Under the pieces are notes generated by a model. It was not told the DNA's origin. It did no database searches and was given only the letters and a program-made list of their open reading frames with translations. A program made the translations under genes and the position numbers. From a virus, in IMG/VR virus record IMGVR_UViG_3300027849_000022, positions 1-39,695 of that record: a stretch of DNA of 39,695 nt; one strand, given 5' to 3'. Positions 6,190-14,222 of this stretch are shown one piece after another (position 1 is the stretch's first letter; each line of letters begins with the position of its first letter).

Positions 6190-8166
6190 ATGGCAAGTAA
6201 GAAAACAGCAAAGACCCCCATGATCGACCAGTTTGGAGAAGACCTAACAGCACAGGCTGCTGAAGGTAAATTAGATCCAATAATTGGTAGAGATAAAGAG
6301 GTTTATAGAATATGTCAAATACTTTCTAGAAGAAAGAAAAACAATCCAATTATATTAGGAGATCCTGGTGTAGGTAAGACAGCATTAGTAGAAGCGATAG
6401 CCCAAAGGATTGTAGATAAAAAAGTAGCAATGACGCTTACTGGTAAAAGAATCATATCATTAAATATTTCAAATATAGTAGCGGGAACTAAGTATCGTGG
6501 AGAGTTTGAAGAAAGAATGAAAAAGATTGTCGATGAGTTGAAGGCTAATAAAGATATTATTGTATTTGTTGATGAGATTCATACTTTAGTCGGTGCGGGT
6601 GGTGTTAGTGGATCTTTAGATGCATCTAATATTCTTAAACCAGCACTTGCAAGAGGACAGGTACAATGTATCGGTGCAACGACATTAGACGAATATAGAG
6701 AAAATATAGAATCAGATGGAGCACTTACACGTAGGTTTCAAGAAGTATTTATTGATCCACCTAGTATTCCAGATTCTATTGAAATTTTAAATAGAATTAA
6801 AGGAAACTATGAGGACTATCATGCTGTTGAATATACAGAAGAAGCACTAGAAGCATGCGTTGTATTATCGGATAGATACGTAACGCAAAGGGAACTTCCA
6901 GATAAAGCAATTGATTTAATGGATGAAGCAGGTGCTAAGGTGCACTTATCTCAAGTTAAAATGCCAGAAAGTATTAAGGAAGCTGAGCTTGAAGTTGAAA
7001 AATCAAAAAACAAAAAGCTAGCAGCTGTCGCTGAACAAGATTATGAAAAAGCCGCTGCATTTAGGGATGCTGAGCTTAAGAAAAGAGATGCAGTTGATGA
7101 GACTATTGCTAAATGGCAAGAAGATCTAAGAATTAATCGCAAGCAAGTAACATACGATGATATTGCTGAAACAATTTCGGATGCTACTGGAATTCCAATT
7201 TCAAGAATGACAGATGACGAAGGACAAATTATTATAGATATGGAAGCTCGCTTAAAGGAAATGATTATTGGTCAAGATTCTGCAGTCGAAGGTTTATGTA
7301 AAGTAATTAAAAGATCTAGAACTGGAGTTAGTTCACCTAAAAAACCAATTGGATCTTTTATGTTTATCGGACCAACTGGTGTTGGTAAAACAGAAACAGT
7401 TAAAGCCCTTACAGAGTATTACTTTGGATCGGAGTCAAACTTAATTAGAATCGATATGAGTGAATATCAAGAAAAGTTTAATGTCTCTAAGTTGATTGGA
7501 TCACCTCCAGGATACGTTGGACATGAAGAAGGTGGACAATTAACAGAACAGGTTCGTAGAAAACCATATTCAGTTGTATTATTTGATGAGGTTGAAAAAG
7601 CACACCCAGATACCTTTAATACTCTATTGCAAGTTTTAGACGAGGGTAGATTAACAGATTCCTTAGGAAGAACTGTAGATTTTACAAATACAATTATCAT
7701 CATGACATCTAATGTTGGTGCTAAAAAAGTATCAGACTTTGGAGTTGGAGTTGGATTTGAAAGTAAAACATCAATGGCTGCTGGTAAAGCTCATGTTGAA
7801 AGTATTATTAGAAAAGAACTTAAGAATAAGTTTTCTCCAGAGTTCTTAAATAGATTAGACGACATGATATTATTTGATTCATTAACAAAAGAACATATGA
7901 TAGAAATAGTTGATATTGAATTAAATAAAACTATAAAAAGGTTAGATGCTCAAGGATATAAAATCAAAGTAATGAAAGCCGCTAAATTATTTTTAGCAGA
8001 ACAGGGATATGATCCTTTGTATGGCGCAAGACCTTTAAAAAGAGCAGTTCAAAATTATGTTGAAGATATTTTAGCCGATGCTATTATTAGCAAAAAGATG
8101 ATAATGGGATCTAAGGTATATTCAATTACACATAAAAAAGGAGAAGATAAACTTTCTATGAAATAG
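6190..8166 (+). CDS. ClpC/ClpA-like AAA+ unfoldase lacking the N-terminal Clp repeat domain
   Basis: Two AAA+ modules: Walker A GDPGVGKT (57-64) with Walker B DE at 128-129, and Walker A GPTGVGKT (394-401) with DE at 466-467, then a conserved FSPEFLNRLDD arginine/sensor region and a C-terminal D2-small domain. Between them lies a short UVR-like helix (about 278-300, DYEKAAAFRD), as in ClpC, not the long middle domain of ClpB. A VGF tripeptide (521-523) sits where ClpA/ClpC carry the loop that docks on ClpP. At 658 residues it lacks the ~150-residue Clp_N domain that normally recruits substrates and adaptors. A clpP-like gene follows 1.2 kb downstream, so the two probably form a phage-encoded ATP-dependent protease. 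Confidence 0.92.
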   Translation: MASKKTAKTPMIDQFGEDLTAQAAEGKLDPIIGRDKEVYRICQILSRRKKNNPIILGDPGVGKTALVEAIAQRIVDKKVAMTLTGKRIISLNISNIVAGTKYRGEFEERMKKIVDELKANKDIIVFVDEIHTLVGAGGVSGSLDASNILKPALARGQVQCIGATTLDEYRENIESDGALTRRFQEVFIDPPSIPDSIEILNRIKGNYEDYHAVEYTEEALEACVVLSDRYVTQRELPDKAIDLMDEAGAKVHLSQVKMPESIKEAELEVEKSKNKKLAAVAEQDYEKAAAFRDAELKKRDAVDETIAKWQEDLRINRKQVTYDDIAETISDATGIPISRMTDDEGQIIIDMEARLKEMIIGQDSAVEGLCKVIKRSRTGVSSPKKPIGSFMFIGPTGVGKTETVKALTEYYFGSESNLIRIDMSEYQEKFNVSKLIGSPPGYVGHEEGGQLTEQVRRKPYSVVLFDEVEKAHPDTFNTLLQVLDEGRLTDSLGRTVDFTNTIIIMTSNVGAKKVSDFGVGVGFESKTSMAAGKAHVESIIRKELKNKFSPEFLNRLDDMILFDSLTKEHMIEIVDIELNKTIKRLDAQGYKIKVMKAAKLFLAEQGYDPLYGARPLKRAVQNYVEDILADAIISKKMIMGSKVYSITHKKGEDKLSMK

Positions 8167-8204
8167 TAGTATAATAATAGTAAAATACATTAATACTATA
8201 TTAT

Positions 8205-9056
8205 ATGACATTCAATAACAAATTTAAAGATCTTATTTTAGATATAGAGCAGAACGGTTCAGTAACGCAACCTCGAGATATGAAGGTTAAGGAACTAACC
8301 GTTCAGACTTTAGAATTCGATTCAACAATACCTTTTGCAAACTTTAATAAAAGAAAATTTAACTGGAAATATTTTGCAGGTGAATTAGCATGGTATCTTA
8401 GAAAAGACAGAGACGTAGATTATATAGGCCAATTTTCAGGAATGTGGTCAACATTAACAAACCCTGGAACTAATGAGATCAACTCTAATTACGGATCTTT
8501 ATTATTTAATGATCAACTACAATGGGTTCTTGATTCTCTTAAAGCTGATAAGAATACACGACAAGCTATTGCTTTTTTAAATCAACCAAAGTTTCAATTT
8601 AAAGGAAATAAAGATTTTGTTTGTACAATGTACCTCAACTTTTTTATTAGAGATAATAAATTAAACATGAAGGTTCAGATGAGATCTAATGACATCTTTT
8701 ATGGACTTACATTTGATGCACCTTTCTTCGGATTTGTACATCAACATATGAGATTATGGTTATTGGAAACTTATCCAGAATTAGAAATGGGAACTTATTA
8801 CCATTGTGCAGATAATATTCATTTCTATGAAAGACATTTTGATCTAGCAGATAATATATTAGCTGATTTTACCCATTCTACTGAATATTCTATGAATATA
8901 GAAAAACCATTATTTATAATGAGACATGATAATATGTTATTAACGGAATATGGTAGTAAGTTTCTTAAAGAAGTAGATGCAACCATTAATAAGCCAAAAG
9001 AAAAAGGACAGTATATTAACATATTAAAAGAATATCTTAATATTAGATTAACATAA
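8205..9056 (+). CDS. Thymidylate-synthase-family enzyme, probable dCMP hydroxymethylase
   Basis: A ThyA-fold enzyme of 283 residues. The catalytic Cys140, the phosphate-binding R160-S161 and H206/Y208 match E. coli ThyA Cys146, Arg166-Ser167, His207 and Tyr209, and the spacings Cys-to-Arg (20) and Arg-to-base-reading position (11) are identical. That position is Asn177 in thymidylate synthase but Asp171 here (GLTFD). Asn-to-Asp at this site is the known change that switches specificity from dUMP to dCMP, as in T4 gp42. The likely reaction is dCMP plus methylene-tetrahydrofolate to 5-hydroxymethyl-dCMP, giving modified phage DNA. Ordinary thymidylate synthase is the less likely alternative. 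Confidence 0.85.
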   Translation: MTFNNKFKDLILDIEQNGSVTQPRDMKVKELTVQTLEFDSTIPFANFNKRKFNWKYFAGELAWYLRKDRDVDYIGQFSGMWSTLTNPGTNEINSNYGSLLFNDQLQWVLDSLKADKNTRQAIAFLNQPKFQFKGNKDFVCTMYLNFFIRDNKLNMKVQMRSNDIFYGLTFDAPFFGFVHQHMRLWLLETYPELEMGTYYHCADNIHFYERHFDLADNILADFTHSTEYSMNIEKPLFIMRHDNMLLTEYGSKFLKEVDATINKPKEKGQYINILKEYLNIRLT

Positions 9057-9057
9057 T

Positions 9058-9369
9058 ATGTATGTAAATGCCCCACCAACGTTTGAAGTTAACGACGATT
9101 TAATAGATGAGATACACGGTCCCATTAAAGATCAATTGGGATTTTCAGAAAGAATTCTAGAATTCGTAGAAAATAACTTAAACGGAGATGACATTGAAAC
9201 AATTCTATGTTATTTAAAGGAATCTGACGGAACTATAATGGTTGCGAAATTACATAATGACGGTTATCTTAAATCATTAGAAAAATGTTTAGAATACTAT
9301 AGTAAAGAGGAACAATACGAAAAGTGTAACAAAATAAAAAACTTAATTAAAAAATATGAACTACGGTAA
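9058..9369 (+). CDS. Small EYEKC-family (UVR-like) protein, overlapping clpP
   Basis: A 103-residue acidic protein whose last 25 residues (YYSKEEQYEKCNKIKNLIKK) match the C-termini of the proteins at 32088, 33376 and 33928. The pattern EEYEKCxxLK resembles the UVR helix hairpin (YExAAxLRD) found in UvrB/UvrC, ClpC and the ClpC partner McsA. Its 3' end overlaps the clpP start by 14 bases, so translation is probably coupled. A role as substrate adaptor or regulator of the phage Clp protease is inferred from this arrangement only. Confidence 0.75.
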   Translation: MYVNAPPTFEVNDDLIDEIHGPIKDQLGFSERILEFVENNLNGDDIETILCYLKESDGTIMVAKLHNDGYLKSLEKCLEYYSKEEQYEKCNKIKNLIKKYELR

Positions 9370-10027
9370 GGAATTTACAAAGTATGCAATGAGTGATCAT
9401 AATGTGAGCTCATCTAATTTGGATTATCACACAAAGCAAATAGGTAATTCAATGACTCCATATATTCTTGAAGAAAGAGATATGAGAGCAACTCAAATGG
9501 ATATCTTCTCAAGATTGATGATGGATAGATTACTATGGGTTGCAGGTCCAGTTAATGATAATATGTCAACTATAGTACAAGCACAATTAATGTTTCTAGA
9601 TACAACAGCAAACGATGATATTACAATGCATATCGATTCTCCAGGAGGTTCAGTTAAATCTGGATTATCAATGGTAGATGTTATGGATTACATTAAGGCA
9701 GATATACGTACGATTAACACAGGGATGGCCGCTTCAATGGGATCAGTATTATTAGGTGCTGGAACCAAGGGTAAGAGAATGTCACTAAAGCATTCTACGA
9801 CAATGCTTCACCAATCATCTGGTGGATTTAGTGGAAACATACAAGACGCTGAAATAGATTGGGCTGAATGGCAAAAAGTAAACAAGACTTTATTTGAGCT
9901 TCTTGGGAAATATTGCGGTAAGAAAGCAGATGTTGTTATGAATGACGCTACTAGAGATCTATGGTTAAGTGCAACCGAAGCTAAGAAATATGGTATTATA
10001 GATGAAATTATAACTAAGAAAAAATAA
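9356..10027 (+). CDS. clpP: ClpP-like serine protease
   Basis: A ClpP-fold peptidase with full catalytic triad: Ser127 in GMAASMGS, His152 in MLHQSSGG and Asp201 in TRDLWLSATEA. The HIDSPGGS oxyanion-region motif and the C-terminal handle are present. At 223 residues it has an N-terminal extension of some 30 residues before the core, possibly a propeptide. ClpP forms tetradecameric chambers fed by AAA+ unfoldases; the ClpC-like protein upstream has the VGF docking loop and is the obvious partner. Proposed substrates are host or capsid-assembly proteins, but nothing in the sequence identifies them. It overlaps the preceding EYEKC gene. Confidence 0.93.
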   Translation: MNYGKEFTKYAMSDHNVSSSNLDYHTKQIGNSMTPYILEERDMRATQMDIFSRLMMDRLLWVAGPVNDNMSTIVQAQLMFLDTTANDDITMHIDSPGGSVKSGLSMVDVMDYIKADIRTINTGMAASMGSVLLGAGTKGKRMSLKHSTTMLHQSSGGFSGNIQDAEIDWAEWQKVNKTLFELLGKYCGKKADVVMNDATRDLWLSATEAKKYGIIDEIITKKK

Positions 10028-10048
10028 TTAATATATAAAATAAGGATT

Positions 10049-10243
10049 ATGAAAGTATATTTTTACATTAGACAAGAAAAATTAGAGTATCTTAATAATA
10101 TATTAAAAGATTATAATAATCTAATTGAACCTATTGAAATATCTTTCAATCCTATGAATGATTCAGTAATGGTATCTCTATTATCAGACGATTTTATCGG
10201 ACTAAGTGATAGAGATACGTTTGCTACTCTTATATCATTATAA
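10049..10243 (+). CDS. Hypothetical protein (64 aa)
   Basis: A short, soluble alpha/beta-looking protein (KVYFYIRQEKLEYLNNILKDY) 21 bases after clpP and 17 before the next gene. No motif recognised; its position suggests the clp operon. Confidence 0.65.
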   Translation: MKVYFYIRQEKLEYLNNILKDYNNLIEPIEISFNPMNDSVMVSLLSDDFIGLSDRDTFATLISL

Positions 10244-10260
10244 TATAATATCATAATAAT

Positions 10261-10563
10261 ATGACAAAACGAGAAAAAACTAGAGAATTATTTATTGAAT
10301 TAATAAATGAACAACTTAAACCACATGGCGTCACGTATGAGGATGTTAAGGGAAATTCTGAATGGTATATGAAATACAGAACCTCACTTGAATCTGAGGA
10401 AGCATTCATATCTTATTCAATTAAAAGAATCAGAGAAGTTTTAAAATGTTCCAAGCAAATGGCAACTAAGGAAACACAATGGTTTATACTACAGTGGGGA
10501 CTCGCACTAGAGAAGACTCCAACAAAGCAAAGCACCAAATTAAAAAACAAAAAAGCAATATAA
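10261..10563 (+). CDS. Hypothetical basic protein (100 aa)
   Basis: A helical, lysine-rich protein with a disordered basic tail (TPTKQSTKLKNKKAI). The middle (EEAFISYSIKRIREVLKCSKQMATKETQWF) could form a small helical bundle and might bind nucleic acid, but no family is recognised. It follows a TATAATATCATAAT-like element at 10244-10255. Confidence 0.65.
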   Translation: MTKREKTRELFIELINEQLKPHGVTYEDVKGNSEWYMKYRTSLESEEAFISYSIKRIREVLKCSKQMATKETQWFILQWGLALEKTPTKQSTKLKNKKAI

Positions 10564-10630
10564 TATAATATCAACGTATTATTATATGCATATTTCCTAG
10601 TCTCTTTGCATTTTCGTGGATAGATATACC

Positions 10631-11320
10631 ATGAATGTATTAGAGGAAGATTGGTTAATGAAAATGCCACTTGATTTTGAGCTAAAAAAATATAAACTTT
10701 TAGCCGCTACTCAAAAACTTACTCTTGCCGTAAAGCTAGGTTTTATTTACGATGCACTTAGCGAGGTTGAATTCCAATTAGGTCTTTTATATAAAGTAAA
10801 AAATCTTAAAAATGAAACCGAAGATAAAATAAAGGTTATGAAAGGCATTAATCTAGATACGATGTCTGTTGAATACGAATATCCTTTAGAGTCAATCGGA
10901 ATAGAGGACATGTATGATATGTGTGATTACGCTATTGATGAATTAGAGGCAGTCTACCGATTAGTAAGAGCTAAGTGGAGATTAAATTCTAAAAAAATAA
11001 CAATCACTGAAATACCAGTAAGACTTCCTACTAAAAATAAAGGAATCATTTTCTTAAAGGGAGTTGATAATAAAATAACAGTATATTCTTATAGCAAACC
11101 ATTATCATTTATCGGAGATTGGAAAGATATGAAGCTTAAAAAATTAGAAGTAAATATAAGTAATGAAAAGGCGATGATTAAATATATTGAAACCACTCGC
11201 GAAAAGAATGATATTAATAGATTTTGGAGATGTGACCATACTATTGCATTTAGCAATATAGAATCAAACATCATCCCTATATTACAACATACTATATTCA
11301 ATAAACTTCTCCTATATTAA
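10631..11320 (+). CDS. Hypothetical helical protein (229 aa)
   Basis: The N-terminal 120 residues are strongly helical (ELKKYKLLAATQKLTLAVK; YDMCDYAIDELEAVYRLVR), followed by a beta-prone C-terminal half. I chose ATG 10631 (MNVLEEDW); a GTG at 10616 would add five residues (MDRYT) and cannot be excluded. It is the last gene before the fibre-associated genes and may be structural or assembly-related, which is a guess from position. Confidence 0.75.
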   Translation: MNVLEEDWLMKMPLDFELKKYKLLAATQKLTLAVKLGFIYDALSEVEFQLGLLYKVKNLKNETEDKIKVMKGINLDTMSVEYEYPLESIGIEDMYDMCDYAIDELEAVYRLVRAKWRLNSKKITITEIPVRLPTKNKGIIFLKGVDNKITVYSYSKPLSFIGDWKDMKLKKLEVNISNEKAMIKYIETTREKNDINRFWRCDHTIAFSNIESNIIPILQHTIFNKLLLY

Positions 11321-11348
11321 TAGGATATATAAAGAAAAATCAATTACA

Positions 11349-12143
11349 ATGGCATACGTAGCTAAAGACGATATTATAATTCAGGTTGATCTTGAAAAAG
11401 ATTTTATTCAAGGAAGCCCGCAGTCATATGATATAACGGCGTATAGGGACTTTATTGGAAATCCATTAAACCTAAACGAACCAACGTCATTTCACGTAGC
11501 GTTATATGTTGATGGTAATAAAGTTGTTCAATATTCAAACCCTAGAACACCGGGTGTTTCAGATATCTTAAACGTTGATAAATCGTCAAATACAGGTTCT
11601 ATGCAATTCAATATAGATTCTTCACAATCAATTTATATAACACCTGGGCATATATATGCTGAAGTTATTATTATTTACGAAAACTATTACCCACAACCTA
11701 AAACATACGTTTTTCCTAAAATTAAAATAGGAGAGTCAGTAAATAATGAAGATATCATTATTGGAAATAACGGAACACCGGGTAGTAGAATAACAATAGG
11801 TGGTTCTGAGTCAAATGGAGGAGTGCTTACTAATGTTGATAAATGTATACACCCACTAGCAACCAATGGTGATTACGAATGGTCTGGTGTTGTAGTATCT
11901 TACACACCATTCAACGATTCTTATTTAGTTGTCGAAGTAAATGGAGTCAGCGTAGTATTAGGAGACTCTAATAAAGATAAGGATTCCTATTTTTCACGAG
12001 ACCTTGGTAAAAATGCAGTTAAAATAAAAGATATACAAGCGGGTGATAAGTTATATTGGAACGGAATAATATCCGGTTTTAATTTAGTAATTGATGATGA
12101 AATCAATTTAATATACGAAGCAGACGTTACAGATTTAGAATAA
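11349..12143 (+). CDS. Probable fibre/baseplate-associated protein with shared C-terminal beta domain
   Basis: A beta-rich 264-residue protein. Residues 1-130 look like an immunoglobulin-like or baseplate beta sandwich. Residues about 175-264 (SYTPFNDSYLVVEVNGV, then AGDKLYWN, then INLIYEAD) align well with the C-terminus of the protein at 16909 and more loosely with the end of the Ala-rich fibre at 12279. A shared C-terminal module across neighbouring fibre genes suggests a common attachment, trimerisation or cell-binding unit. It sits directly upstream of the Ala-rich fibre gene, separated by a structured spacer. Confidence 0.75.
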   Translation: MAYVAKDDIIIQVDLEKDFIQGSPQSYDITAYRDFIGNPLNLNEPTSFHVALYVDGNKVVQYSNPRTPGVSDILNVDKSSNTGSMQFNIDSSQSIYITPGHIYAEVIIIYENYYPQPKTYVFPKIKIGESVNNEDIIIGNNGTPGSRITIGGSESNGGVLTNVDKCIHPLATNGDYEWSGVVVSYTPFNDSYLVVEVNGVSVVLGDSNKDKDSYFSRDLGKNAVKIKDIQAGDKLYWNGIISGFNLVIDDEINLIYEADVTDLE

Positions 12144-12184
12144 TCGGGTTTTTTTAGTTTTTCATAATTTTATTAATATAATAT

Positions 12185-12252
12185 GTGGTATTTAAGCTGT
12201 AGGCTCAAATGCTAGTAAATATATATACCACTAATAGCAATAATGCTGTTAG
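12185..12252 (+). other. Structured leader of the Ala-rich fibre gene (two hairpins)
   Basis: GTGGTATTTAAGC (12185-12197) can pair with GCT..TAAAT..ACCAC (12211-12231) through a bulged stem, and CTAATAGCA (12231-12239) pairs with TGCTGTTAG (12244-12252) around ATAA. No T run follows the second hairpin, so this looks like a 5' leader or RNA-processing structure. An isolated T tract (12149-12155), without a stem before it, follows the preceding stop. Confidence 0.45.
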
Positions 12253-12278
12253 GCCAAAACAAAATTATATAAAATAAT

Positions 12279-14114
12279 ATGGCACAAATTCGTTCAAAAC
12301 AAATTAAAGATTTCTTAACTACAGTAAATTGGGCATCAGTATCAACTGCTGCAATTCCAAATGCATCTGACGTAAAGGATTATGTAAACGCATCTACATC
12401 TTCTGCTATTCAAGCTGCTGCTGAAGGAGCTGAAGCTAACGCTGGTTTAATCGCTGCTGAAGCTGCAACTGCAAGAGCTGCTGAAGAAGCTAACGCTTCT
12501 GCAATCTCTACTGAGAAAAATAGAGCTGAAGGTATCGAAGGTGGATTACAATCTGCTTTAACTGCTGAAGCTGCAACTGCAAGAGCTGCTGAATTAGCTA
12601 ACGCTAATGCTGCTGCTGACGCACAAGCTGCAATTGATGCAGTCTTATTAGCTGCTGATGCTGATAAAGATACTTTCGTTGAGATTGTTACTTTAATCAA
12701 CTCTGTTGATACAACTAACGATAGCGCTTTAGCTGCAGTAATTTTAGACTTAAACTCTGAGATTTCTGCTACTAATTCTGACTTTACAAGAGTTGAAGGA
12801 TTATTATCTGCTGAAATCGCTGATACTAACTCTGACATTACAGTATTAGATGGAGACGTTGTTTCTATTGACGCAAGATTAGGTGAAGTATCTGGAGAAT
12901 TAGTTAATGAAGTTTCTGACTTAAGAGTTGAATTAGACGCTGAAATTTCGGCTACTAACGCAGATTTCGTAAGTATTAAAGCTGCAGTCTCTACTGAGAT
13001 CGCTGCTACTAATGCTGATTTTACAAGAGTTGAAGGATTATTATCTGCTGAAATCGCTGATACTAATTCTGATGTTAAGAGATTAGACAATGCAAGAGAA
13101 GAGGGACAGTTAATACTTAACGACGCAATCTTAAGCGTATCTGACTCACTTAACTCTAGTTTAACTGCTGAAATCAATGCTACTAACTCTGAAGTTACTA
13201 GATTAGATGGTTCTATCGCAACTGAAGTTTCTACATTAGAAGATTCTATCTCTACTGAGAAAGTTGCTTATGAATTAGCTGATACTAACTTAGCTGCTTC
13301 TATCTCTACTGAGAAAGTTGCTTATGAATTAGCTGATACTAACTTAGCTGCATCAATTACTGCTGAAGCTGTAACTGCAAGAGCTGCTGAATTAGCTAAC
13401 GCTGACGCTGCTGCCGCTGCACAAGCTGCAATTGACGCAGTCTTATTAGCTGCTGATGCTGATAAAGATACTTTCGTTGAGATTGTTGCTTTAATCAACT
13501 CTGTTGATACAACTAACGATAACGCTTTAGCTGCAGTAATTTTAGACTTAAACGCTGAGATTTCTGCTACTAACGATGACTTTACTGCAATCGCTAATGA
13601 TTTAGCTGCTGAAGCTGTAACTGCAAGAGCTGCTGAAGAAGCTAACGCTGCTTTAATCGCTGCTGAAGCTGTAACTGCAAGAGCTGCTGAATTAGCTAAC
13701 GCTGGTTTAATCGCTGCTGAAGCTGCAACTGCAAGAGCTGCTGAAGAAGCTAACGCTGCTTTAATCGCCGCTGAAGCTGTAACTGCAAGAGCTGCTGAAT
13801 TAGCTAACGCTGGTTTAATATCTGCTGAAGCTGTAACTGCAAGAGCTGCTGAACAAGCTAACGCTGCTGCAATTTCTACATTAGAAGCTGCTATCATGGA
13901 AGATGATCAAATGGCTGTTGAAACTTTCGTTGGAGCTGGATTCTCTTATGTATTAGCTAACGCAGTACAGGAAGATCAAGCATCTTTAGTTGATGTATTC
14001 GTAAATGGACATAGAGTATTCGCTGCATCTGTTACAGGAGCAAACGTTACTTTATCTGACCCAGGTTATACTGTTGATTCTCAGGATGAAGTAGTATTTG
14101 TTTACCAATTCTAA
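12279..14114 (+). CDS. Ala-rich coiled-coil tail-fibre protein with internal duplications
   Basis: The 611 residues are dominated by Ala, Glu, Thr, Asn and Asp in helical repeats (EAATARAAELANA, AEISATNADF) typical of trimeric coiled-coil phage fibres. A segment IDAVLLAADADKDTFVEIV..INSVDTTND occurs twice, corresponding to an almost identical 185-base duplication (12591-12775 and 13389-13573). The N-terminus MAQIRSKQIKDF resembles that of the 16909 protein (MSQIKIKQIHGL), and the last 60 residues are a beta domain (DVFVNGHRVF, then DEVVFVYQF) related to its neighbours. It is followed by a strong terminator. Confidence 0.88.
   Translation: MAQIRSKQIKDFLTTVNWASVSTAAIPNASDVKDYVNASTSSAIQAAAEGAEANAGLIAAEAATARAAEEANASAISTEKNRAEGIEGGLQSALTAEAATARAAELANANAAADAQAAIDAVLLAADADKDTFVEIVTLINSVDTTNDSALAAVILDLNSEISATNSDFTRVEGLLSAEIADTNSDITVLDGDVVSIDARLGEVSGELVNEVSDLRVELDAEISATNADFVSIKAAVSTEIAATNADFTRVEGLLSAEIADTNSDVKRLDNAREEGQLILNDAILSVSDSLNSSLTAEINATNSEVTRLDGSIATEVSTLEDSISTEKVAYELADTNLAASISTEKVAYELADTNLAASITAEAVTARAAELANADAAAAAQAAIDAVLLAADADKDTFVEIVALINSVDTTNDNALAAVILDLNAEISATNDDFTAIANDLAAEAVTARAAEEANAALIAAEAVTARAAELANAGLIAAEAATARAAEEANAALIAAEAVTARAAELANAGLISAEAVTARAAEQANAAAISTLEAAIMEDDQMAVETFVGAGFSYVLANAVQEDQASLVDVFVNGHRVFAASVTGANVTLSDPGYTVDSQDEVVFVYQF
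12591..12775 (+). repeat. 185-base internal direct repeat, copy A
   Basis: Encodes ELANANAAADAQAAIDAVLL..INSVDTTND..LDLNSEISAT. Nearly identical to 13389-13573, same length and reading frame, so it arose by in-frame duplication within the fibre gene. Confidence 0.85.
13389..13573 (+). repeat. 185-base internal direct repeat, copy B
   Basis: Second copy of the 12591-12775 segment, with about ten substitutions and no indel. Confidence 0.85.
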
Positions 14115-14153
14115 GAAAAAATACGAAAGTATTAATTCATAGTTTTTAAAATT

Positions 14154-14184
14154 AAGGGTCCTCGAAAGAGGATCCTTTTTTTTT
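14154..14184 (+). terminator. Rho-independent terminator after the Ala-rich fibre gene
   Basis: AAGGGTCCTC (14154-14163), GAAA tetraloop, GAGGATCCTT (14168-14177), one G-U pair, then a T run to 14184. Confidence 0.9.
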
Positions 14185-14222
14185 ATAGAATATATAGACT
14201 GTAATAAAAAACATTAGGTTTA

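Noticed and set aside
10616-10630. GTG start for the 10631 gene
   Set aside because: Adds only five residues with no ribosome-binding support; ATG 10631 is preferred but GTG is not excluded.
12410-13897. Two long antisense frames (255 and 191 codons) in the Ala-rich fibre gene
   Set aside because: Mirror images of GCT/GCA-rich repeats; no start context, and composition is explained by the sense gene.
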